Of a stretch of DNA of 40,874 bases, positions 1 to 6,754 are shown piece by piece (within the stretch, counting starts at the first letter, position 1; every line of letters begins with the position of its first letter). The position numbers and the translations under genes are program-made. The stretch lies in NCBI RefSeq assembly GCF_001435835.1, contig NZ_AZFX01000011.1, positions 1-40,874 on the forward strand. The letters are read 5' to 3'. The notes under the pieces are model-generated. The model did not search any database. It saw only the letters and a list, made by a program, of their open reading frames with translations, and had not been told where the DNA came from. The stretch comes from Lapidilactobacillus concavus DSM 17758 (GTDB lineage Bacteria > Bacillota > Bacilli > Lactobacillales > Lactobacillaceae).

Positions 1-55
1 GTAGAGCACCTGGTTTGGGACCAGGGGGTCGCAGGTTCGAATCCTGTCTTCCCGA
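1..55 (+). tRNA. tRNA-Pro (anticodon TGG), 5' end outside the window
   Basis: The anticodon arm reads CCTGG-TTTGGGA-CCAGG, giving anticodon TGG (positions 17-19). The T arm GCAGG-TTCGAAT-CCTGT pairs fully, and the acceptor 3' strand CTTCCCG is followed by discriminator A at 55. The acceptor 5' strand and part of the D arm lie before base 1. CCA is not encoded. It is the first member of a short tRNA array with the Gly tRNA 25 bases downstream. Confidence 0.93.
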
Positions 56-80
56 TCGTACCAAGAATTAAATAAAAAAT

Positions 81-152
81 GCGGAAGTAGTTCAGTGGTA
101 GAACATCACCTTGCCATGGTGGGGGTCGCGGGTTCGAATCCCGTCTTCCGCT
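81..152 (+). tRNA. tRNA-Gly (anticodon GCC)
   Basis: A complete cloverleaf can be drawn. The acceptor GCGGAAG pairs with CTTCCGC (145-151) with discriminator T at 152. The anticodon arm TCACC-TTGCCAT-GGTGG gives anticodon GCC, and the T arm is GCGGG-TTCGAAT-CCCGT. CCA is not encoded. It decodes GGC/GGT and is probably cotranscribed with the preceding tRNA-Pro(TGG), since a terminator follows directly. Confidence 0.95.
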
Positions 153-156
153 TTTC

Positions 157-184
157 AACCTAAATTGTGATTTAGGTTTTTTTA
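157..184 (+). terminator. Intrinsic terminator of the Pro(TGG)-Gly tRNA unit
   Basis: A perfect 9-bp stem AACCTAAAT / ATTTAGGTT with loop TGTG is followed by a run of T residues. It starts five bases after the Gly tRNA. This separates the two-tRNA array from the third tRNA, which must then have its own promoter in 185-335; I see no strong consensus there. Confidence 0.85.
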
Positions 185-335
185 TTTGATTAAAAATTGT
201 AATGAGTGTAAACAACTCACTGTACGTTGAAAAGTGAAACCAAATAGGTTGGCATAAATAATTCAAAACCACTTTTTTAAGCGTCAGTTTTAAGTTACAA
301 TAGGTGGGTAGTATGTCTCAAGAAGTTAATATTAT

Positions 336-412
336 CGGAAAGTAGCTCAGCTTGGTAGAGCACTACGTTCGGGACGTAGGGGTCGCCGGTTCGAATCCAG
401 TCTTTCCGACCA
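336..412 (+). tRNA. tRNA-Pro (anticodon CGG), CCA encoded
   Basis: Acceptor CGGAAAG (336-342) pairs with CTTTCCG (402-408), with discriminator A409 and a genomically encoded CCA at 410-412. The anticodon arm CTACG-TTCGGGA-CGTAG gives anticodon CGG, reading CCG. The T arm is GCCGG-TTCGAAT-CCAGT, in which C387 faces A399, so the T stem has one mispair. The other two tRNAs here do not encode CCA. It is flanked by terminators on both sides and so looks like an independent unit. Confidence 0.9.
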
Positions 413-416
413 TGTG

Positions 417-458
417 AGTCAGAATTCATGCTAAATGAATCTGACTTTTATTTTTTTA
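417..458 (+). terminator. Intrinsic terminator after tRNA-Pro(CGG)
   Basis: AGTCAGAATTCAT pairs with ATGAATCTGACT with one bulged A, followed by a T-rich tract (about 446-457). It lies five bases after the encoded CCA and closes the single-tRNA unit. Confidence 0.8.
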
Positions 459-510
459 GAAGTAATTAGTATTGTGGAAGTACGATTTGATTGATTATAG
501 GTTTTATTAG

Positions 511-539
511 TTGGCTTTCACAACATTATCTTTTATAAT
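511..539 (+). promoter_or_regulatory. Sigma-A promoter of ctsR-clpC
   Basis: The -35 box TTGGCT (511-516) and -10 box TATAAT (534-539) are separated by exactly 17 bases. The CtsR operator begins four bases after the -10 box, so a bound repressor would cover the transcription start. Confidence 0.85.
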
Positions 540-542
540 AAT

Positions 543-559
543 GGTCAATGAAGGTCAAT
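543..559 (+). promoter_or_regulatory. CtsR operator (tandem heptad)
   Basis: Two identical direct heptads GGTCAAT (543-549 and 553-559) are spaced by GAA. This is the known CtsR box layout (two RGTCAAA-type heptads, 3-bp spacer). The site lies just downstream of the -10 box of the promoter that drives ctsR itself, so negative autoregulation with heat derepression is expected. A further GTCAAT in reverse orientation sits at 571-576. Confidence 0.88.
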
Positions 560-608
560 AATAATTGTCGATTGACGGAGGCTAATAAATTATAAAAAGG
601 ATTGTGTG

Positions 609-1082
609 ATGGCTGGACAAAATATTTCTGATATCATCGAAGCGTATTTAAAACAAATACTCGCTGAACAACAGCAAATTGAGATTAATCGTTCTGAAAT
701 TGCTGCACAATTCAATTGTGTCCCCTCACAAATTAATTATGTGATCAAAACGCGCTTTAACCAGCAACAGGGTTATTGGGTGGAAAGTAAACGTGGTGGC
801 GGTGGCTATATTCGAATCGAAAAGTTGCAGTTTAATGATTTGAATCACTATATTGATCAATTGTTGGACTTTGTGGATTCTCGTCTGACTGAGGATGAGT
901 TGCAGTTTTTTTTGCAGCAACTCTACGATCATGATATGATCACTAAGCGCGAAGCACAAATCGTCGCTGTGTTGGCCGCTCACCAGACTTTAAATTTAGA
1001 TCATCGAATCGCTGAGGAAACACTGCGTGCAAATTTACTAATTGGTTTATTGAATAGTTTGCGTTATCAACGACTGTCGTGA
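609..1082 (+). CDS. ctsR: CtsR, heat-shock repressor of class III stress genes
   Basis: A 157-residue protein of normal CtsR length. It has the N-terminal start NISDIIEAYLKQIL, a winged-helix DNA-binding region with the glycine-rich wing ESKRGGGGYIRI at about residues 60-72, and a C-terminal dimerisation half. CtsR binds tandem heptads upstream of clp genes, and one such operator overlaps this gene's own promoter. I chose ATG at 609 because the AAAAAGGA ribosome site (594-601) is then 7 bases away; the adjacent GTG at 606 is too close. clpC follows after 31 bases, so the two are cotranscribed. The McsA/McsB adaptors encoded here in Bacillus are absent, as is usual in lactobacilli. Confidence 0.96.
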   Translation: MAGQNISDIIEAYLKQILAEQQQIEINRSEIAAQFNCVPSQINYVIKTRFNQQQGYWVESKRGGGGYIRIEKLQFNDLNHYIDQLLDFVDSRLTEDELQFFLQQLYDHDMITKREAQIVAVLAAHQTLNLDHRIAEETLRANLLIGLLNSLRYQRLS

Positions 1083-1113
1083 GAATCAACTCACTGAAAG
1101 GGAAGGTGTTCTC

Positions 1114-3609
1114 TTGGATAATTTATTTACAGAAAGTGCGAGTCAAGTTTTAATGATTGCGCAAGAACAAGCACGTTATTTCCGCCATCACGCCATTGGA
1201 ACGGAACATTTACTGCTTGGGTTAACAATTGAAAACAGTGGAATTGCTGGTAAGACTTTGCGTCAGCTGACGATTACGACGGATTACGTTAAAGAAGAGA
1301 TTGAGCGATTTACCGGTTACGGCTCTTCAGATGTTCAATCGAAGAGTGAGCAAGAAGATGGTTATTTACCGTATTCGCCAAAGTCAAAACAGATTCTGTC
1401 TTATGCCGGTGACGAAGCAAAACGCTTGGGTGCCGTTAAAATTGGGACTGAGCACATTCTACTGGGCTTATTACGCGAGGACGATATTCTTGCCTCACGA
1501 ATTCTAACAAATTTGGGTTTAAGTCTATCCAAGACCAAGCAACTTCTGTTCAAGAAGATGGGGTTGTCTGAATCGGCAATTAAACGTAAGGCACAACCTG
1601 CGAAGGCTAATCAAGGCAGTCAATCAACACTTACACCAACGTTAAACTCACTGGCTAGAGATTTAACGCAAGCCGCATCGGAAAATAAAATGGATCCCGT
1701 TGTTGGCCGTGAGAAAGAGGTCAAACGCGTTATTCAGATTCTAAGTCGGCGAACCAAGAACAATCCAGTACTGTTAGGCGAACCCGGCGTGGGTAAAACA
1801 GCGATTGCGGAAGGCCTCGCACAGCGTATTGTCGCTGGCAATGTGCCCGCAGATATGCGCGAGAAGCGTTTAATGATGTTGGACATGGGATCGTTAGTCG
1901 CGGGGACGAAATATCGTGGTGAGTTTGAGGATCGTTTGAAGAAAGTCATCGATGAGGTTTATCAAGATGGTCAGGTGATTCTATTTATTGACGAACTGCA
2001 TACCTTGATCGGTGCAGGCGGTGCTGAAGGTGCGATAGATGCTTCGAACATCCTCAAGCCAGCCTTGGCACGTGGTGAATTGCAGTTAATCGGCGCAACA
2101 ACTTTAGATGAATATCAGAAATATGTTGAAAAAGATTCCGCGCTTGAACGCCGCTTTGCGACGGTTCAAATCAATGAGCCGACGCCTGCAGAAACCGAGG
2201 AAATCTTACGTGGCCTACGTCCGCGTTATGAAGCACATCATGGCGTGACAATCACGGATGAAGCTTTACATGAAGCCGTGATTTTAGCTGATCGTTATAT
2301 TACCGGACGCTTTATGCCGGATAAAGCGATTGACTTGGTTGACGAGTCTGCGGCAAAAGTTCGTTTGGATTTAGCTGATGATATGAGTCCGGCTGACCGA
2401 ATGAAGCGCGAGTTGAATGACTTGGTCAATAAAAAGGAAAATGCAATCGAACAGCAAAACTTTGAAAAAGCAGCCAGCATTCGCGAGAAAGAAATGGTTG
2501 TCAAACAGAAGTTGGAAAATTTTGATCCGGATGAACAAGCAATTCGTGCGGACATTCAAGTCAAAGCTGAGCATGTTGCTGAAGTTGTTTCTGAGTGGAC
2601 GGGTGTTCCGGTGACCCAGCTGCAGAAAAAAGAAAGTGAACGTTTGATTAACCTTGAGAAGATTCTGCATGATCGCGTGGTTGGTCAAGACGAGGCAGTG
2701 GTTTCTGTTTCCCGAGCCATTCGTCGTGCTCGTAGTGGTTTGAAAGATCCACAGCGTCCAATTGGTTCGTTTTTATTCTTGGGACCAACCGGTGTCGGTA
2801 AGACTGAGTTAGCAAAAGCGCTCGCAGAAGCGATGTTTGGCTCTGAGGATAACTTGATTCGAATCGATATGTCTGAGTACATGGAACAATTCACAACTTC
2901 GCGTTTGATTGGTTCACCTCCAGGCTATGTGGGTTACGATGAGGGTGGCCAGTTGACCGAAAAGGTGCGTAATAAACCTTATGCAGTTGTGCTATTCGAT
3001 GAAGTCGAAAAGGCACATCCTGATGTCTTCAACTTGTTATTGCAGGTTTTAGATGATGGCTACTTGACTGATTCTAAAGGCCGTCGAGTTGATTTTCGTA
3101 ATACCATTTTGATCATGACCTCGAATTTGGGTGCGACTGCATTACGTGACGATAAAAACGTCGGGTTCAGCAGTTATAACGCTTCAAGTCAATATCAACA
3201 AATGCAATCGAAAATCATGGAAGCGACGAAACAATTCTTCCGTCCTGAATTCTTGAACCGAATCGACGAAACGGTAATTTTCCATTCATTGACCAAAGAT
3301 CAATTGCGTGTGATCGTCAAAATTCTTTCTAAACGATTACTTGCACGTTTATCAGAACAAGAGATTGATGTGAAAATCACGCCTGCTGCAATGGATATTA
3401 TCGCACAGGATGGCTATGATCCTGAATATGGTGCACGTCCAATTCGTCGTGCTTTACAACGTGATATCGAAGATAAGGTGAGTGAGATGTTATTGAGTAA
3501 AGAAATCCACCAAGGGTCATCGTTGACGATTGGTGGACGTAAGGGCAAGATTACGTTTGCTGTTCACCAAGCGGAGATACCAGAGACCAAGAAGCCTGTC
3601 AAGATCTAG
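1114..3609 (+). CDS. clpC: ClpC, AAA+ unfoldase subunit of the ClpCP protease
   Basis: An 831-residue HSP100 protein. Domains in order: Clp N-terminal double repeat (about 1-145), AAA-1 with Walker A GEPGVGKT (222-229) and Walker B VILFIDE (288-294), UVR coiled-coil insertion (about 428-463), AAA-2 with Walker A GPTGVGKT (557-564), and a C-terminal D2-small domain. The VGF tripeptide at 683-685 is the expected ClpP-docking loop. ClpC unfolds substrates with ATP and threads them into ClpP in the cytosol. The start is TTG at 1114 behind AAAGGGAAGG. It is in the CtsR operon and ends before a strong terminator. No clpP gene is in this window. Confidence 0.97.
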   Translation: MDNLFTESASQVLMIAQEQARYFRHHAIGTEHLLLGLTIENSGIAGKTLRQLTITTDYVKEEIERFTGYGSSDVQSKSEQEDGYLPYSPKSKQILSYAGDEAKRLGAVKIGTEHILLGLLREDDILASRILTNLGLSLSKTKQLLFKKMGLSESAIKRKAQPAKANQGSQSTLTPTLNSLARDLTQAASENKMDPVVGREKEVKRVIQILSRRTKNNPVLLGEPGVGKTAIAEGLAQRIVAGNVPADMREKRLMMLDMGSLVAGTKYRGEFEDRLKKVIDEVYQDGQVILFIDELHTLIGAGGAEGAIDASNILKPALARGELQLIGATTLDEYQKYVEKDSALERRFATVQINEPTPAETEEILRGLRPRYEAHHGVTITDEALHEAVILADRYITGRFMPDKAIDLVDESAAKVRLDLADDMSPADRMKRELNDLVNKKENAIEQQNFEKAASIREKEMVVKQKLENFDPDEQAIRADIQVKAEHVAEVVSEWTGVPVTQLQKKESERLINLEKILHDRVVGQDEAVVSVSRAIRRARSGLKDPQRPIGSFLFLGPTGVGKTELAKALAEAMFGSEDNLIRIDMSEYMEQFTTSRLIGSPPGYVGYDEGGQLTEKVRNKPYAVVLFDEVEKAHPDVFNLLLQVLDDGYLTDSKGRRVDFRNTILIMTSNLGATALRDDKNVGFSSYNASSQYQQMQSKIMEATKQFFRPEFLNRIDETVIFHSLTKDQLRVIVKILSKRLLARLSEQEIDVKITPAAMDIIAQDGYDPEYGARPIRRALQRDIEDKVSEMLLSKEIHQGSSLTIGGRKGKITFAVHQAEIPETKKPVKI

Positions 3610-3645
3610 TCATACTCAATCAAAGTTTGAATTGATCATTATACG

Positions 3646-3730
3646 AAAGCACACGTTGCTGTCGTCATCTCCAATCTTTAGATCAAAAATCTAGTGATTG
3701 GAGATGATGTGGCCATTGTGTGCTTTTTTT
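3646..3730 (+). terminator. Large bipartite terminator of ctsR-clpC
   Basis: The outer stem AAAGCACAC (3646-3654) pairs with GTGTGCTTT (3717-3725) and runs into T residues to 3730. Nested within it is a long hairpin: CATCTCCAATC (3666-3676) pairs with GATTGGAGATG (3696-3706), capped by TAGAT/ATCTA around CAAAA. It is far longer than an ordinary terminator. Confidence 0.85.
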
Positions 3731-3814
3731 GTTTGTCGTGCCAAGATGTCTGGATTTTTGAGGATCTTTTATGCTATGCTTGACGGGAATTCTTTGTAGG
3801 TGAAGAGGTATTTT

Positions 3815-4750
3815 ATGAGAACTGAATTGGTGGCAACTGTGGCTAGTCTTCCACAAGCGAAAGCGCTTCTTGAGGCTGGTGCAGATCGCCTGTATTTAGG
3901 TGAAGATTATTTTGGATTAAGATTACCGCACAGTTTTGATTTAGATGAACTTGCCGAAGTCGTACAATTAACACATCAACATCACAAAAAGGTCACGGTG
4001 GCGGTCAATGCGATTTTTCATAATGATCGTATCAAAAAAGTTGGTAACTATTTAAGGGCGTTGCAGGCGATGTCGGTTGACGAAATTTCCGTAGGTGATC
4101 CTGGCGTCATTTATCTTTTGCAGCAGTTACAGATTACCATTCCTTATATTTACGATGCCGCGGATTTAGTCACAAGTTCACGACAGATCAATTTCTGGGC
4201 GAAGCATCAAGCAACTGCAGCTGTCTTGGCGCGTGAGGTACCATACGAAGAAATGGTGCCGCTCTCAAAGGCAATTAAGATTCCAGTTGAAGTTCTTGTC
4301 TACGGCGCAACTGTGATTCATCAGTCAGGTCGACCATTATTGCGTAATTATTCAAACTTTGTTCAAGAACATCTCGCGGAGACTGATCGCGAGCGCGGCT
4401 TGTTTATCGCAGCACCACATCATCCCGAAACACATTACTCGATCTATGAGGATGTGAATGGAACCCATGTGTTTGCGAATAACGATGTCGATTTGATGAC
4501 GGTGCTACCGAAGCTCTGGCAATTAGGCCTGCGACGGTGGAAACTTGACGGTTTATATGCTGATTCCCAAACGTTTCCACAGATTGTGGTAGCTTTTGAC
4601 CAAGCACGCCAGTTGTTGGATCAGCAGGATAATTCGGTCTCACTTGAATCGCAATTGCAACAACTTGATGTTCAAGTGACACACAATCAACCAAATGGGC
4701 GTGGGCTTGACTTGGGCTTCTTCGATCTTGATCCAAATGAGGTGAAATAA
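3815..4750 (+). CDS. trhP1: U32-family protein, TrhP1-like (tRNA U34 hydroxylation)
   Basis: A 311-residue member of the U32 'peptidase' family, with the family N-terminus ELVATVASLPQAKALLEAGADRLYLG and an internal region EVLVYGATVIHQSGRPLL. That region aligns with the U32 signature but lacks its cysteines. In Bacillus subtilis the paired U32 genes yrrN/yrrO (trhP1/trhP2) are needed to make 5-hydroxyuridine at tRNA position 34 from prephenate-dependent chemistry; assignment here is by family and gene pairing. The stop codon abuts the next gene's ATG, so they are translationally coupled. I used ATG 3815, since GAAGAGG (3803-3808) is well spaced; the upstream GTG at 3800 lacks a ribosome site. 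The methyltransferase trmR is not adjacent. Confidence 0.82.
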   Translation: MRTELVATVASLPQAKALLEAGADRLYLGEDYFGLRLPHSFDLDELAEVVQLTHQHHKKVTVAVNAIFHNDRIKKVGNYLRALQAMSVDEISVGDPGVIYLLQQLQITIPYIYDAADLVTSSRQINFWAKHQATAAVLAREVPYEEMVPLSKAIKIPVEVLVYGATVIHQSGRPLLRNYSNFVQEHLAETDRERGLFIAAPHHPETHYSIYEDVNGTHVFANNDVDLMTVLPKLWQLGLRRWKLDGLYADSQTFPQIVVAFDQARQLLDQQDNSVSLESQLQQLDVQVTHNQPNGRGLDLGFFDLDPNEVK

Positions 4751-5998
4751 ATGCAGAATATTAAAGTCAAACATCCAGAAGTTTTAGCACCTGCAGGTAC
4801 GCCAGAAAAATTGCGTGTGGCTATTGATTATGGTGCCGATGCTGTTTATATTGGCGGAGATGCTTATGGCTTGCGTTCTCGCGCCGGCAATTTTTCTTTT
4901 GATGAAATGGCCGCTGGGGCTGCATACGCGCATGAACGTGGTGCTAAGGTCTATGTCGCTGCGAATATAGTCGCTCATGAGCAAAACTTAGCCGGCGCCG
5001 GCGCATTCTATCGGCATGTCCGAGACGCAGGTATTGACGCTGTGATCGTGTCAGATCCATCTTTGATTGAGACTGCTATCACCGAAGCTCCTGGTCTCAA
5101 GGTTCATTTATCGACGCAGGCTTCAGCAACGAATTATGAAACACTCAATTTTTGGAAAAACGAAGGACTTGAGCGCGTTGTTTTGGCACGCGAGGTCGGG
5201 ATCGATGAAATTAAAGAAATCCGCCAACACACGGATATTCAAATTGAAGCATTTATTCATGGTGCGATGTGTATCGGTTATTCCGGACGCTGTGTTTTGT
5301 CCAATCATCTCAGTTTAAGAGATGCGAATCGAGGCGGTTGTGCACAGAATTGTCGGTGGAAATATGACTTATTTGATCTACCTGAAAATGGTCAAAAGCG
5401 TGAACTCATGGGACACGGTCCAGATGGGCAACTGGAGAAGTTCTCGATGAGTGCGGTGGATATGTCGATGATTGAACACATTCCCGATCTGGTGGATGCG
5501 GGTGTGGATTCGTTAAAAATTGAAGGCCGAATGAAGACCATTCATTACGTTTCGACGGTTGCAAATGTCTATTCGACAGCAGTGCGTTCATACTGTGCTG
5601 ATCCGGAACATTATCAACTCGATCCCGCGTGGGTAGATGAGTTGTGGAAAGTCGCGCAACGTGAACTTTCGACAGGATTTTATTATGGCGTACCGGACGA
5701 AAACTTCCAGCTGTTCGGCAAACGTCGCCGGATGCCTCGTTACACTTTTGTCGGACAAGTGCTTGCCTATGACAAAGCGTCCAAGCAAGTAACCGTCCAA
5801 CAACGAAATAATTTTGGTATTGGCGATACGGTTGAATTTTATGGTCCCAATTTTGCACATCATTCTCAAAAGATAACTGATTTGTATGATGATCAGAATC
5901 AACCCATCGACCGTGCGCCTCATGCGATGCAAGTTGTTCACTTTACTTGTGCACAAGCAGTTCAACCGGGTGATTTTATGCGGGCTAACGAGAATTAA
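4751..5998 (+). CDS. trhP2: U32-family protein, TrhP2-like (tRNA U34 hydroxylation)
   Basis: A 415-residue U32 protein with the N-terminus HPEVLAPAGTPEKLRVAI and the complete family signature EAFIHGAMCIGYSGRC (about residues 166-181). It is followed by the cysteine cluster GGCAQNCRWKY and a C-terminal beta-rich domain after residue 330. The cysteines are thought to carry an iron-sulphur cluster in TrhP proteins. It is longer than TrhP1 and is the likely catalytic partner. ATG follows the trhP1 stop with no gap. Older annotations call it a collagenase-like peptidase; a protease function is not supported by any visible catalytic site. Confidence 0.86.
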   Translation: MQNIKVKHPEVLAPAGTPEKLRVAIDYGADAVYIGGDAYGLRSRAGNFSFDEMAAGAAYAHERGAKVYVAANIVAHEQNLAGAGAFYRHVRDAGIDAVIVSDPSLIETAITEAPGLKVHLSTQASATNYETLNFWKNEGLERVVLAREVGIDEIKEIRQHTDIQIEAFIHGAMCIGYSGRCVLSNHLSLRDANRGGCAQNCRWKYDLFDLPENGQKRELMGHGPDGQLEKFSMSAVDMSMIEHIPDLVDAGVDSLKIEGRMKTIHYVSTVANVYSTAVRSYCADPEHYQLDPAWVDELWKVAQRELSTGFYYGVPDENFQLFGKRRRMPRYTFVGQVLAYDKASKQVTVQQRNNFGIGDTVEFYGPNFAHHSQKITDLYDDQNQPIDRAPHAMQVVHFTCAQAVQPGDFMRANEN

Positions 5999-6007
5999 GC
6001 ATAATTG

Positions 6008-6037
6008 TTGTGACGTCTAAAAACGGCTTGTTAAGAT
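6008..6037 (+). promoter_or_regulatory. Possible promoter of the 6089 gene
   Basis: TTGTGA (6008-6013) and TAAGAT (6032-6037) are 18 bases apart, upstream of a separate gene that has its own terminator. Match to consensus is moderate, and read-through from trhP2 cannot be excluded because no terminator is visible between them. Confidence 0.35.
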
Positions 6038-6088
6038 AAAAGAGTAAATCAATCACCCCTCAGAATTCTTTAAAGGAGGCAACAAGCC

Positions 6089-6394
6089 ATGACTAACGAA
6101 CATCATCAAGACGATAAGAAAAAAATGTCCGATCAAATTCATGACTCCAAACGTTATGGTGAGACGAATACGGTTAACGTTGAGGAAGAAACATCGACAT
6201 TGGACACAGGTCATTTGACTGAAGAAGGTGACAAACCTACTTCAAGCAAGCTGCCACCTCGAGATCTCGATGAGCAGTCAATGAGTCAGAGTGAACGTCA
6301 TGAGAGGGAACAGGAAGTCAATAATGGTGATGATTCTAGTGACAAAATTGCTAAATTGGCGGGAGATCGTCGAGGCATGCGTCAAGATAGTTAA
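6089..6394 (+). CDS. Small, highly charged protein of unknown function
   Basis: A 101-residue protein that I do not recognise. It is almost entirely hydrophilic (D, E, K, R, S, T, Q, H) with no hydrophobic segment, no cysteine and no tryptophan, so it is probably intrinsically disordered. It has no signal peptide or membrane helix. Reality of the gene is supported by a near-perfect ribosome site AAAGGAGG (6072-6079) nine bases before ATG, and by a dedicated terminator 36 bases after the stop. Its position between trhP2 and rpoB gives no functional hint. Strongly charged small proteins of this kind are sometimes stress proteins, but that is a guess. Confidence 0.75.
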   Translation: MTNEHHQDDKKKMSDQIHDSKRYGETNTVNVEEETSTLDTGHLTEEGDKPTSSKLPPRDLDEQSMSQSERHEREQEVNNGDDSSDKIAKLAGDRRGMRQDS

Positions 6395-6429
6395 TCACAT
6401 CATCCTGTAATAAGTACTGAATGTCTAGC

Positions 6430-6467
6430 AGAGTAGCAATCTAAGTTTCTTGGATTGCTACTCTTTT
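6430..6467 (+). terminator. Terminator of the 6089 gene
   Basis: AGAGTAGCAATCTAAG pairs with CTTGGATTGCTACTCT (one G-U pair) around TTT, ending in TTTT. It isolates the small gene from the rpoB promoter 40 bases downstream. Confidence 0.88.
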
Positions 6468-6507
6468 ATGATATGGAAGATAGTAACTGTTTATTAAGGC
6501 AATGAAG

Positions 6508-6536
6508 TTGACACGTCTGGTTGGATTCGGTATACT
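6508..6536 (+). promoter_or_regulatory. Strong sigma-A promoter of rpoB-rpoC
   Basis: A perfect -35 box TTGACA (6508-6513), a 17-base spacer and -10 box TATACT (6531-6536). The transcript would have a leader of about 210 bases before rpoB, holding a structured element and an intrinsic terminator. Confidence 0.92.
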
Positions 6537-6549
6537 TGTAAGGTCTAAA

Positions 6550-6612
6550 AAGAACTGTAGCTAGATATTGCAGTATCACGCCGATCTATTGTCCGGTTAG
6601 TGATCATAGGGT
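6550..6612 (+). ncRNA. rpoB leader RNA, probably the Lacto-rpoB motif
   Basis: The rpoB 5' leader folds into at least two local helices. ACTG (6554-6557) can pair with CAGT (6571-6574). ATCAC (6575-6579) pairs with GTGAT (6600-6604), enclosing CCG/CGG (6581-6583 with 6594-6596). A conserved structured leader called Lacto-rpoB is known only upstream of rpoB in lactic acid bacteria, and location and taxon match. I infer the identity from context; a covariance-model search would settle it. The element ends at the foot of an intrinsic terminator, so it may govern read-through into rpoB. Confidence 0.6.
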
Positions 6613-6655
6613 ACAAAAACAATGAGTCTGAGCGAGTTGTTTTTGTCTTTTTTTT
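6613..6655 (+). terminator. Intrinsic terminator/attenuator inside the rpoB leader
   Basis: A perfect 10-bp stem ACAAAAACAA (6613-6622) / TTGTTTTTGT (6637-6646) with a 14-base loop is followed by C and eight T residues. It lies between the only strong rpoB promoter and the rpoB start 100 bases downstream, so it must be bypassed for rpoB expression. This fits attenuation control. Confidence 0.8.
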
Positions 6656-6754
6656 GCTCAAAAAAGGGATAAAATAGCAACTTAACCAAAACGTAACATT
6701 TGTAATCTTTTTGCAATATCGTTAGCTATTGAATTTTTTGAAGGGGTGAACAGT

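Noticed and set aside
5406-5858. 150-codon minus-strand frame inside trhP2
   Set aside because: Shadow of a strongly supported gene; low-complexity, no promoter or ribosome site.
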